Origin: Criibacterium bergeronii
GTDB taxonomy: Bacteria; Bacillota; Clostridia; Peptostreptococcales; Filifactoraceae
DNA: 64,000 nt
Assembly: GCF_001693775.2 (NCBI RefSeq)
Contig: NZ_MBEW02000002.1
Coordinates: forward strand, 1-64,000
Direction: 5' to 3'
The position numbers and the translations under genes are program-made. Shown here one piece after another: positions 34,175 through 42,690 of the stretch (the first letter of the stretch is position 1; each line of letters begins with the position of its first letter). The notes beneath the pieces are model-generated. The model ran no database searches. It was not told the DNA's origin and saw nothing but the letters and a program-made list of their open reading frames with translations.

Positions 34175-35694
34175 AATAACTCAACTTTCCCAGCATAAAT
34201 TCCTAAATAAATTATTGATATAACTCGATTGCGAAGCAATCCAATTACTTAATTGACTTTCTATCATCCTTGTGATTTTCTTCGGTAATTCTTTGAATAT
34301 ATCAGTTAATATAATCATCAAACTTCTTAATGCTATTGAAAAATCCATGTCTTGGATATCTTCACAACAAACGTAAAATATTTCTCCTTGACTTTTTAGG
34401 TCATTTGTATTTCTTCTAATATACTCAATTATGACGTACCTCGTAAATACTATGGTTGTATGTGCATATATTGACATGTAGTCTCTTACTTGAAATTCTG
34501 TTTCAAGCTTCATAAGCGACTTAATGGCTTTAAAAAAACATTCGATAGACCATCTATTGCCATATATCCTTACTATTTCTTCGTCAGATAGTGTCATGTC
34601 AGTGCAAAGTATATACAAGCATTCACTTTTCTTGTTCCTGTTTTTTACAAATACAATCTTTACTTGTATTGCATCTTTAGTTGTTACTTTTAAAGAACCT
34701 AAAATGTCTGATACTTTGCTAAATTTCACGAGTCTTTGAAGCTGAACAAGCGTGTAAGATTTTTCATTGTAGATATATCTTTGCTTTAGCTGTTTTACCA
34801 TTCATATTACTTCAAGACCTAATTCTGAAATGGACTTAAACATAGGCTCGTTTGTAAATCATGTGTCCATCAAAACGTATTCGGCGATTATACCACTATC
34901 CAAAGCATTTTTTAGGAGTTTAATTGTCGCTTTCGGTTTTGACAACATACTTTGTTTTCTGATTTTGTAACCGTTGCTTCTTTTGTCTAATTTGTCATTT
35001 GCTTCTTGATAACGGTTGGATTCTTTAGCAGAAGAAAGTAAATTAAAGCCAACAGGGACAAAGCTGTATCCATCAGTCCAGCCAAGGGTAAGCATTGTGA
35101 ATCCTTTTACAAATGAATGTCCAGCATGGTCAAAAACTTTAGCAAGTAGTTCTACGTTTTTACTGCAATTCCTCTTAAAAACAGAATCATCTATTACAAA
35201 AGCTTTAACTCTATCAGGTTTAGTCAAATGTGAAAAATAAGATATTACCTTACAGCTTAGAAGTGATAAAAACTTAATCCAGTTATATGAATTATTTGAA
35301 AGAAATCGGTAGTAAGTGTTTTTAGAATTGGCTTTTTCCTTACGATTTGAGTTCAAAAATCTAAAAAGATTTTTACCTTGAAAAGCAAGCAAGAGAAGAA
35401 AGTTAAAAAGAACTGAAACAGGAACACCGCATGATTTAGAGATATTGGAATTACGAAGAAGAACAGACAATTTTAAATCTTTGATAGCTCTAAAAAAAGC
35501 ATTTTGGGTATTTTCAAATTCATTATTTTGATATATCATTAAATTAGCACCTCTTTTTGTTTGTTTATTTGTGGTAATTTAATTATATCAAAAAGTTGGT
35601 GCTATTTTAATGTCAAGATTAATATTTTTTAACTAATTTAGTTTGAAAATTTAATGAGTATTATCTAATTTTTAGGTGGGAAAGTTGAGTTATT
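34175..35694 (-). mobile_element. IS4-like insertion sequence, inactive
   Basis: The terminal inverted repeats are AATAACTCAACTTTCCCA (34175-34192) and its complement at 35677-35694, a perfect 18-bp match. The transposase is interrupted by two stop codons. Target-site duplications were not resolved by eye. Confidence 0.8.
34181..35539 (-). pseudogene. IS4-like DDE transposase with two in-frame stops
   Basis: N-terminal part 34859-35539 (226 residues, first catalytic Asp in FVIDDSVF, second in VLMDT) and C-terminal part 34181-34801 (206 residues, YGNRWSIECFFKAIK with the catalytic Glu). Both are in one frame. The 60 bases between them read F-T-N-E-P-M-F-K-S-I-S-E-L-G-L-E-V-I, bounded by TGA on each side: one replaces the expected Trp after MDT, the other lies just before MVKQ. 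There is no frameshift. The stop of the frame lies in the terminal repeat. Confidence 0.85.
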
Positions 35695-35980
35695 CAGATT
35701 TTAAATTTTATTATGTTTAGAATTATATTATAAGGATATATAATAATAGGTTAAAAAAATAAGATTTATATCTTAATATAGAAATAAATTAATGTGAGTG
35801 ATTTATTTATATATTTATGGCATCTTAATATATTTCTAATATTAAAATATATAGTCTTATAAGGATTCATTTAAAAAAGCTTATATAAATTTTTTAAGTG
35901 GGTAAAAAAGTTTATCTTGGGTATAAATATAGAGATAAAAAGTATCAAAAAACTTTATATAAATTAAAAGGAGGACATAA
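35695..35980. other. AT-rich region upstream of ahpC
   Basis: No ORF is supported. It presumably holds the ahpC promoter. I could not fix a clear -35/-10 pair or a perfect PerR box by eye. AAGGAGG lies before the ahpC ATG. Confidence 0.4.
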
Positions 35981-36550
35981 ATGTCACAAGTAGGAAAGAA
36001 AATGCCAGAGTTTGTTACTAATGGCTATAACCCAAAAAAAGAAGAATTTGTAACAATATCAAATAAGGATTTTGAAGGTAAGTGGAATGTTCTTATGTTC
36101 TACCCAGCAGACTTCACATTTGTTTGCCCAACAGAACTTGAAGATATGCAAGATCAATATGCAAAATTACAATCACTTGGAGTAGAAGTTTATTCTATGT
36201 CTTGCGATACACATTTCGTGCATAAGGCATGGCACGACCATTCAGAAGCTATCAGCAAATTGGAATTTACAATGTTAGCTGATCCTCACAAATCAATTGC
36301 TAGAGATTTTTATGTTTTAGATGAAGAAGCAGGACTTGCTCAACGTGCAACTTTTATTATAGATCCAGACGGAGTCATTCAAGCTGTAGAGGTTAATGCA
36401 GACGGAATCGGAAGAGATGCAAGCCAAGTTTATGACAAAGTTCGTGCTGCTCAATTTGTTCGTGAAAATCCTGGACAAGTTTGCCCTGCAAAATGGAAAG
36501 AATCAGGCAAAACTTTGACTCCAAGTCTTGACTTAGTTGGTAAGATATAA
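35981..36550 (+). CDS. ahpC: peroxiredoxin, alkyl hydroperoxide reductase subunit C
   Basis: 189 residues, a typical 2-Cys AhpC. The peroxidatic Cys lies in [12 protein letters not shown] (about residue 47) and the resolving Cys in GQVCPAKW (about 168). It reduces hydrogen and organic peroxides and is recycled by AhpF, whose gene overlaps its stop by one base (TAATG). Ribosome-binding site AAAGGAGG. The pair lies among mobile elements, so acquisition is possible. Confidence 0.97.
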   Translation: MSQVGKKMPEFVTNGYNPKKEEFVTISNKDFEGKWNVLMFYPADFTFVCPTELEDMQDQYAKLQSLGVEVYSMSCDTHFVHKAWHDHSEAISKLEFTMLADPHKSIARDFYVLDEEAGLAQRATFIIDPDGVIQAVEVNADGIGRDASQVYDKVRAAQFVRENPGQVCPAKWKESGKTLTPSLDLVGKI

Positions 36551-38067
36551 TGTTAGACCAAAATTTAAAAAATCAGCTAAAAGAGTATTTGAAGCTTCTT
36601 GAAGGAGAAGTTGTATTTGCTCTAAGCTTGGATGATTCTGATAAGTCAAAAGAAGTTAAAAGCTTTGTAGAAGAAATTGTTTCACTATCAGATCTTTTAA
36701 AAATTGAAGAAAAAAAATTGGACCTAAGCCCATGTTTTAGCCTTTCATCAAATGGAAGATCTGGAATAAGCTTTGCTGGAGTTCCACTTGGTCATGAATT
36801 TGAATCTTTTGTGTTGGCACTTTTACAAATAAGCGGTCGTCCACCTAAAATTGATGACAATCAAGTGAGAAGGATTAAATCAATAGATAAAGAATTATCT
36901 TTTGAAACAGTAGTCAGCTTAAGCTGTCACAACTGTCCAGAAGTAGTTCAAGCTTTAAATATTATGGCTGTTTTAAATCCAAAAATAAGCCATCGTATGA
37001 TTGATGGAGCAAGCTTCCAAGAATATGTTGATGGGCTTGGAGTTATGGCAGTTCCAGCAAGTTTTTTGAACGGTAAAAGTTTTTATAATGGAAAAATTAA
37101 TCTAAACAAAATTCTTGATTTGGTTACTGGACAAAAAGAAGGACCTTCACTAAAAGATAAGCCAGTTTATGACCTTCTTGTAATTGGCGGTGGCCCAGCT
37201 GGTGCTACTGCAGCAATTTATGGAGCAAGAAAGGGAATAAAAACTGGACTTATAGCAAAAGATTTTGGAGGTCAAGTAAAAGAAACTTTAGCCATTGAAA
37301 ATATTACAGGTTTTACCTATACAGAAGGTCCAAAATTTATGGAAGCTGTAAAAGAACATGTTTTAAAATATAAGGTTGATATAATAGATGAAGTTGAAGT
37401 TGAATCTATCCAAGAAGCTGACCTTATAAAAATTAAAACAGATTCAGGGGAGCTTCAAGCTAAATCTATAGTTATAGCTACAGGTGCTAAGTGGCGTTTG
37501 ATAGGAATTCCTGGAGAAATTGAATTTAGAAATAAGGGAGTTGCCTACTGTACTCACTGCGATGGTCCACTTTTCAAAAACAAAAAAGTTACCGTTATTG
37601 GTGGAGGTAATTCAGGAATAGAGGCTGCAATTGATCTTGCAGGACTAGCAAAAGAAGTTTTAGTTTTGGAATTTTTACCAGAATTAAAAGCGGATTCAGT
37701 CCTTCAAGAAAAATTAAAAACTTTGAAAAATGTTCGTGTAGTTACTAATGCACAAACAAAAGCCCTAGAAGGTAAAGAAAAACTTGAAAGCATTGTTTAT
37801 GAAGACCGAATAGGTGGACAAACTCATAAAGAAGCGACTGATGGATGCTTTATTCAAGTTGGATTGGTACCTGTTACTGAATGGATTAACGGAATAGAAA
37901 AGAATAAAAGAGGCGAGATAATTGTAGATCAAGTTGGAGCTACAAGTATGCCTGGAGTTTTTGCTGCAGGAGATTGCACTAACAGCGCCTTTAAACAAAT
38001 AGTAATTGCACAAGGAAGCGGGGCAATAGCTGCCCTTGGCAGTTATCAATATTTGATGAGAAAATAA
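36550..38067 (+). CDS. ahpF: alkyl hydroperoxide reductase subunit F
   Basis: 505 residues. The N-terminal double thioredoxin-fold region has the redox pair SCHNCPEVV (about 128-131). The C-terminal thioredoxin-reductase-like part has the FAD motif LLVIGGGPAGATAAIYGAR (about 210), the redox pair YCTHCDGP (about 338-341), the NAD(P) motif TVIGGGNSGIEAA and the closing GVFAAGDCTN. It passes electrons from NADH to AhpC. Confidence 0.96.
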   Translation: MLDQNLKNQLKEYLKLLEGEVVFALSLDDSDKSKEVKSFVEEIVSLSDLLKIEEKKLDLSPCFSLSSNGRSGISFAGVPLGHEFESFVLALLQISGRPPKIDDNQVRRIKSIDKELSFETVVSLSCHNCPEVVQALNIMAVLNPKISHRMIDGASFQEYVDGLGVMAVPASFLNGKSFYNGKINLNKILDLVTGQKEGPSLKDKPVYDLLVIGGGPAGATAAIYGARKGIKTGLIAKDFGGQVKETLAIENITGFTYTEGPKFMEAVKEHVLKYKVDIIDEVEVESIQEADLIKIKTDSGELQAKSIVIATGAKWRLIGIPGEIEFRNKGVAYCTHCDGPLFKNKKVTVIGGGNSGIEAAIDLAGLAKEVLVLEFLPELKADSVLQEKLKTLKNVRVVTNAQTKALEGKEKLESIVYEDRIGGQTHKEATDGCFIQVGLVPVTEWINGIEKNKRGEIIVDQVGATSMPGVFAAGDCTNSAFKQIVIAQGSGAIAALGSYQYLMRK

Positions 38068-38080
38068 AATAAAAATCAAG

Positions 38081-38108
38081 AATGGACTCATGAAGAGTCC
38101 ATTTTTTT
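38081..38108 (+). terminator. terminator after ahpF
   Basis: AATGGACTC and GAGTCCATT form the stem, followed by a T run. Confidence 0.9.
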
Positions 38109-38234
38109 AATTCTTTATTATGTGTAACTTGTCAAATTTTTTTGCAAGAGAAGGCAATTTTATTTATGTTTTTGGCTCGGAAATTTTTAGCACTTAAATA
38201 TCAAAAAAATGCCCCATAAACATCATCTTGTGTT

Positions 38235-39360
38235 ATGATTGTTTCGTCACAAAATAATCAAGGAGATGATGTAATGGAGCATACTAATTATATTAAAAAT
38301 CACAAAAAAGGTCAACATATTACTTTTGCCCAAAGATGCAAAATTGAGTTTCTCTTAAAAAATAAAAAATCTCTTAATATTACTAACCAAGATTTAGCTG
38401 ATGAAATTGGTGTAGCTCTTAGAACTCTTCAAAGAGAAATAAAAAGAGGTATGGTTTATGGTTTAAAAAATTCAGATTTGACTCTTAAAAATGAATATGT
38501 TGCTGAGTACGCACAACAAAAATATGAAGATAATATCAAAAATAAGCAAGGAAATTTAAAAATTGGTAAAAATATTGAGTTATCAATGTTTTTAGAAAAA
38601 GTGATCATTAATGAAAAGTGTTCACCTTATGCTGCTTTACAAAAAGCAAAACAAGAAGATATTGAAGTTAATATTTGTGAAAAAACTTTGTATAACTATA
38701 TACATAAAGAGATATTTGTAGAATTGACAGCTAGTAATCTTGTGTATAAAAAGAAATATAAGAAAAAATACAAAGGACACAAAAGAATTAGAAAAAATGG
38801 AGCAATGAGTATAGAGCAAAGAAGCGATATAATAAATAATAGATTAGAACTTGGACATTGGGAGATGGACACAGTAGTAGGCACAAGAGAAGGAAAAAGT
38901 GCCTGCTTATTAGTATTAACCGAAAGAGTAAGCAGAAAAGAAATCATAAGAAAAATACCGGCTAAAAAAGCTGAATTTGTAGTAGCTGAAATACTTAAAT
39001 TAAAAAGAAAATATAAAACATTTAATGATAGATTTAAAAGTATCACAACAGATAATGGAAGTGAGTTTATGGACTCAAAGTCCATACAAGATTTAAATGT
39101 GCTTTATTTTTATGCACATGCATATTGTTCAGGAGAAAGGGGAAGTAACGAAAACAACAATAAATTTATAAGAAGATTTATACCAAAAGGAACTGACATA
39201 AGCATAATATCAAAAAGAAAGGTACAAGAAATAGAAGATTGGATCAATTCATACCCAAGAAAGATGTTTAATAGAAAAAGTGCAAATGAAATTTATTTAG
39301 AAGAAAGAATTAAAGCTGCTTAAAAAGTTTTAAATTTTGTGACATTTACTATTGCAATTT
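38235..39360 (+). mobile_element. IS30-family insertion sequence, apparently intact
   Basis: An uninterrupted IS30 transposase is flanked by inverted GTCACAAAAT (38246-38255) and ATTTTGTGAC (39334-39343). The outer limits are approximate because the repeats are imperfect beyond this core. Confidence 0.75.
38274..39323 (+). CDS. IS30-family transposase
   Basis: 349 residues from the ATG after AAGGAG (the frame opens at 38235). An N-terminal helix-turn-helix (LTNQDLADEIGVALRTLQREI-like, about 40-65) leads to the DDE core: GHWEMDTVVGT (first Asp), SITTDNGSEF (second Asp) and GERGSNENNNKFIRRF (Glu), all standard for IS30. No lesion is seen. It lies just before the efflux island. Confidence 0.93.
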   Translation: MEHTNYIKNHKKGQHITFAQRCKIEFLLKNKKSLNITNQDLADEIGVALRTLQREIKRGMVYGLKNSDLTLKNEYVAEYAQQKYEDNIKNKQGNLKIGKNIELSMFLEKVIINEKCSPYAALQKAKQEDIEVNICEKTLYNYIHKEIFVELTASNLVYKKKYKKKYKGHKRIRKNGAMSIEQRSDIINNRLELGHWEMDTVVGTREGKSACLLVLTERVSRKEIIRKIPAKKAEFVVAEILKLKRKYKTFNDRFKSITTDNGSEFMDSKSIQDLNVLYFYAHAYCSGERGSNENNNKFIRRFIPKGTDISIISKRKVQEIEDWINSYPRKMFNRKSANEIYLEERIKAA

Positions 39361-39390
39361 ACATTTGGAAATGGTCAGTGAAAAAAAGTA

Positions 39391-39440
39391 TTGACAAGTA
39401 GGTTAGCTTATGCTAACATACTTATCGACATGAGTGTCGA
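39391..39440 (+). promoter_or_regulatory. tetR promoter with two operator-like palindromes
   Basis: TTGACA (39391-39396), a 17-base spacer and TAACAT (39414-39419). A palindrome, GTTAGCTTATGCTAAC (39402-39417), lies between -35 and -10. A second, TCGACATGAGTGTCGA (39425-39440), lies just downstream. Both are well placed for autorepression by the TetR protein encoded next. Confidence 0.75.
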
Positions 39441-39456
39441 CAAAGAGGAGGGCAAT

Positions 39457-40053
39457 ATGATAAGAAAGCGTTTGACGCCTGCTGAAAGAAAAGAAGAAAT
39501 CCTAAACATTTCACTCCGGGTTTTTTCAGAAAAAGGATACAAAAACACCAGCATGAGAGACTTGGTGAATGCAACCGGGCTTTCTGCAGGAGGTTTGTAT
39601 CACCATTACAAAAGCACGGTAGAAATCCTATATGATTTAATGTTGCAGGGTTGCGTTTATCGTGAAAACAAAATCACGCAAAGCCTTAGGGAACTGACGG
39701 AGCCGTTGAGCGCAAGGGCTTTAGCAAAAATCATCGTTGATAAGGCTTTGGATAGCAATCCATTTATTCCTGTGTATGTGATGTTTTTACAGTCCATGCA
39801 GGAGAATGAACAACTGCTGTGCCTTTATCAAAAGCTTAGAGAACGCAGTATCGGCCATCTTACACAAATGCTGACGAATCATGGATATAAAGATTTTTCT
39901 GAGGAAACGTGGACGTTTATCAATGATTTTATCAATACGCTGATTCTAGGCTGCGAAACATTAGGCGTCCGGCAAGATTTTGTTTCTAAACGCCTTCTTC
40001 TGGAAAATATTATGGTTGATGTTTTAAAAGAAAATAGAAAAGAGATTGATTAA
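39457..40053 (+). CDS. TetR-family transcriptional regulator
   Basis: 198 residues from the ATG after GAGGAGG. The N-terminal helix-turn-helix is IFSEKGYKNTSMRDLVNATGLSAGGLYHHYKS-like (about 24-55). The C-terminal ligand domain is divergent. The adjacent promoter carries two palindromes, and the downstream genes are efflux and ABC transporters, so it probably controls this island in response to a toxic compound. Confidence 0.92.
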   Translation: MIRKRLTPAERKEEILNISLRVFSEKGYKNTSMRDLVNATGLSAGGLYHHYKSTVEILYDLMLQGCVYRENKITQSLRELTEPLSARALAKIIVDKALDSNPFIPVYVMFLQSMQENEQLLCLYQKLRERSIGHLTQMLTNHGYKDFSEETWTFINDFINTLILGCETLGVRQDFVSKRLLLENIMVDVLKENRKEID

Positions 40054-40054
40054 G

Positions 40055-41446
40055 ATGAACAAAAACAGTCAGGAACTTCTAACGGAAAAACCGTTTAACA
40101 TCATGTTAAAGCTCTCGCTGCCAGCCATCCTGGGCATGATCGTCATCGGGCTTTACCCATTAATGGACGGAATTTTTGCCGGTCAAATTTTGGGGGAGAA
40201 GGCGATGACCGCCGTGGGAATCGCAATGCCGTTTACCTATATTAACACGGGGGTCGCAACGCTGATCGGGGTAGGATCGGCGTCTCTGTTGTCCAGAGCG
40301 CTTGGAGCGCACAATCAGGAAAAGATTGACAAGATCATGGGAAATCTTTGTTTCTGGATTTTATTGCTGTCGTCTTTTGTTACAGTTTTGGGTTTTGTTT
40401 TTTGCAGACAACTTCTCATGCTCTTCGGTGCAGGCGGAGAGCTTTTGGATTTGTCCGCCCGGTATCTGCGCATCATTTTTATCGGTTCCATTTTTGTAAA
40501 TTTTGCTCAAGCTGCCAATATGGTAATGCGTGGCGAAGGATTGATGAAACGAGCTATGCTGATTATGGCAATTGGAGCAGGTATCAACATCATTCTGGAT
40601 CCGATTCTGATGACGCTTATGGGAGAGCGCGGCATAGAAGGTGCAGCGATTGCCACCATTACAGCGCAATTCATTCAGGCAATATTTACCCTTTGGTATT
40701 TCAAAGCAAAAAGTGAAGTTGTAAAAATCGGTAAGCTCAAACAGGAACCGGAAATATCCGGTGAAATGTTTTCCGTCGGCGTATCCGCAATGCTCATGCA
40801 GGTTTTAACGATCATCCAGCAGCGCTTTCTTTACAGCCAAGCGTTTCATTACGGTGGGGATACGGCGGCGGCTATTATGGCAGCCTCTTTAAGGATACAG
40901 GCCTTCTCTTTCATTCCGCTTTGGGGGATGAGCCAAGGGCTTCAACCCGCTATAGGCGCTAATTTCGGCGCGAAGCAATTTGCCAGAGTGAAAGAAATTT
41001 TTAACGTTTTCACGGTTAGCTCCATTGTTTTAGCGGCTTTCTTTTGGCTCCCGGGAGAAGCTTTCGCGAAACCCATTCTCCACTTGTTTGGTTTATCTGA
41101 TCAAACGCTGGTTTTGGCTGTCCCAAGTTTTCGCATTATGTACAGCATCTTCATCATCTATGGTGTGATGATCATGCTCATGACGTTTTTCCAAGCGGTT
41201 GGAGACGGAAAAACAGCCGGCATTCTGGTCATGCTGAGGCAGATTATATTCTATATCCCAGTTGTTATTCTTCTTCCGCTTCTGTCTGGAGGGCAGGGCC
41301 TTTGGTACGTTTTGCCGATTGTTGACGGAGCCATCGTGCTGTTAGGTCTTTACAGGTATTATGCAACTGTAAAAAAATGGAGAGAACCCCTTGATGTTTC
41401 TCATAGGATGACAACACATAGGATACAGCCGGATTCAAAAATATAA
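40055..41446 (+). CDS. MATE-family multidrug efflux transporter
   Basis: 463 residues with about 12 membrane segments in two six-helix halves. Marks: LSLPAILGMIVIGLYPLMDGIF, GIAMPFTYIN, the inter-helix AANMVMRGEG, NIILDPILM, and the second-half GMSQGLQPAIGANFGA. MATE pumps use Na+ or H+ gradients. It starts one base after the tetR stop. Base composition is visibly richer in G+C than the core genome, which suggests transfer. Confidence 0.94.
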   Translation: MNKNSQELLTEKPFNIMLKLSLPAILGMIVIGLYPLMDGIFAGQILGEKAMTAVGIAMPFTYINTGVATLIGVGSASLLSRALGAHNQEKIDKIMGNLCFWILLLSSFVTVLGFVFCRQLLMLFGAGGELLDLSARYLRIIFIGSIFVNFAQAANMVMRGEGLMKRAMLIMAIGAGINIILDPILMTLMGERGIEGAAIATITAQFIQAIFTLWYFKAKSEVVKIGKLKQEPEISGEMFSVGVSAMLMQVLTIIQQRFLYSQAFHYGGDTAAAIMAASLRIQAFSFIPLWGMSQGLQPAIGANFGAKQFARVKEIFNVFTVSSIVLAAFFWLPGEAFAKPILHLFGLSDQTLVLAVPSFRIMYSIFIIYGVMIMLMTFFQAVGDGKTAGILVMLRQIIFYIPVVILLPLLSGGQGLWYVLPIVDGAIVLLGLYRYYATVKKWREPLDVSHRMTTHRIQPDSKI

Positions 41447-41565
41447 AATGTGTTTACCGTGAGCTGATTATTTTTGTTATAAATTCAGCTTCCTTTTGCC
41501 TATCGGATACGCTGACAATACAAACAACGGTAATCATCAAATGGAATTTGGACGCGGAGGTCGCT

Positions 41566-41742
41566 ATGTCACAAACGTCAGAAACGTCGTTTCACGCGAA
41601 AACGACAGGTAAAGGACGCAAAAATGTTATTTTTCGGAACGTAATCATCGTTGTTCTTTTAGTTTTTACTGTAGGCTTTTTCATCATAGGGTCTGCTGCA
41701 TATTATCACTATTGCAGCATACGTAAACGCCCGCTAACATGA
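41566..41742 (+). CDS. short N-terminal membrane anchor, possibly split from the hydrolase
   Basis: 58 residues from the ATG after GGAGGTCGCT (the frame opens at 41548). Basic, then one hydrophobic segment (about 25-47, VIIVVLLVFTVGFFIIG), ending SIRKRPLT. It overlaps by four bases (ATGA) with the hydrolase frame, which has no ribosome-binding site of its own. Anchored hydrolases often begin with just such a segment, so this may be one gene split by a frameshift. Confidence 0.55.
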   Translation: MSQTSETSFHAKTTGKGRKNVIFRNVIIVVLLVFTVGFFIIGSAAYYHYCSIRKRPLT

Positions 41743-42626
41743 ATCCGGATATCTCTAAATACGAGCATCTGAAACGTACCGAATACTTTGTCCCTTCGGA
41801 TAAAGGTTTGAATCTTGCTGCCTACCTATATCAAAACACGGATGAAGTAAAAGATGGGTCAAAACCTCTTGTGGTTCTTTCGCATGGACTCGGTTTAGGC
41901 GGACACATCCTCTATATTGATGTTATTGATATTCTGGTCAACAACGGTTACCGTGTTTTTACTTATGATGCTACGGGCTGTGACAACTCAGAAGGGAAAG
42001 GTATTTATAGCTATGCGCAGGGGCTGAAAGATCTGGACACGGTTCTGACCTTTGTAAAGATGCAAGACGAATTTAGAGGGATTCCGATACTGCTTTGGGG
42101 TCATAGCTGGGGTGCGTATAATTCCTGCGCAGTTGCTCAAAACCATACTGAAGTCATCGGAATCGCGGCTCTTTCAGGATATAACAAGATGACACAGCCC
42201 ATTGCCTGTAACGGTGTATCAGGGAAAATCTTTTACCCCTATATCACACTGTTTAATCGTCTAATCTCAGGTAGAATAGCGAATGTGACCGCCATAGAGA
42301 GTCTAAAGATGTCTCGGGCAAAAGTATTCATTGCCCATGGCACAAAGGATAAGATGATTAGCGCGAATATTGGCTATAATGATTTTTACAAAGCTTTCAA
42401 AGAGGATGAACGCTTTACGCTCACATGCCTGCAAAACAGACAACATATGAACATTTATTGCGATGATAAAACAGCGAAGTACAGGGCTTCTTTTGAAAAA
42501 GGGATGGATTTATCTGGCTACGCTGAAGCGGATCGGGAAATGTGGTACGGTGCGGATTCTGATTTGATGCGGCAGATTCTGAACTTCTATGCCGATTGTT
42601 CGGCTAATTACGAATGCAGCAAGTAA
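41739..42626 (+). CDS. alpha/beta hydrolase
   Basis: 295 residues. The catalytic Ser lies in LLWGHSWGAYNS (about residue 126), the probable acid in HGTKDKMIS and the His in NRQHMNI. The oxyanion region is LVVLSHGLGLGGH. Together with the anchor above it may act outside the membrane. It lies in the TetR-controlled efflux island, where a detoxifying esterase is plausible but unproven. Confidence 0.85.
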   Translation: MNPDISKYEHLKRTEYFVPSDKGLNLAAYLYQNTDEVKDGSKPLVVLSHGLGLGGHILYIDVIDILVNNGYRVFTYDATGCDNSEGKGIYSYAQGLKDLDTVLTFVKMQDEFRGIPILLWGHSWGAYNSCAVAQNHTEVIGIAALSGYNKMTQPIACNGVSGKIFYPYITLFNRLISGRIANVTAIESLKMSRAKVFIAHGTKDKMISANIGYNDFYKAFKEDERFTLTCLQNRQHMNIYCDDKTAKYRASFEKGMDLSGYAEADREMWYGADSDLMRQILNFYADCSANYECSK

Positions 42627-42690
42627 AAGTTGAAGCATAAAGTAATCTTTGTCACAATTCGGCAGAAACCAACATGAAGGAGTGATTTAT

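Noticed and set aside
34181-35539. UGA read as tryptophan (alternative code)
   Set aside because: All core genes use TGG for Trp and stop normally at TGA. The two TGA codons occur only in a decaying transposase.
35860-35980. PerR box upstream of ahpC
   Set aside because: AT-rich half-matches are present but no convincing full palindrome could be fixed by eye.
40302-40716. Overlapping ORFs inside the MATE gene and similar long antisense frames (for example 56812-57177, 22174-22527)
   Set aside because: They lie within well-supported genes, lack ribosome-binding sites and look like composition shadows.
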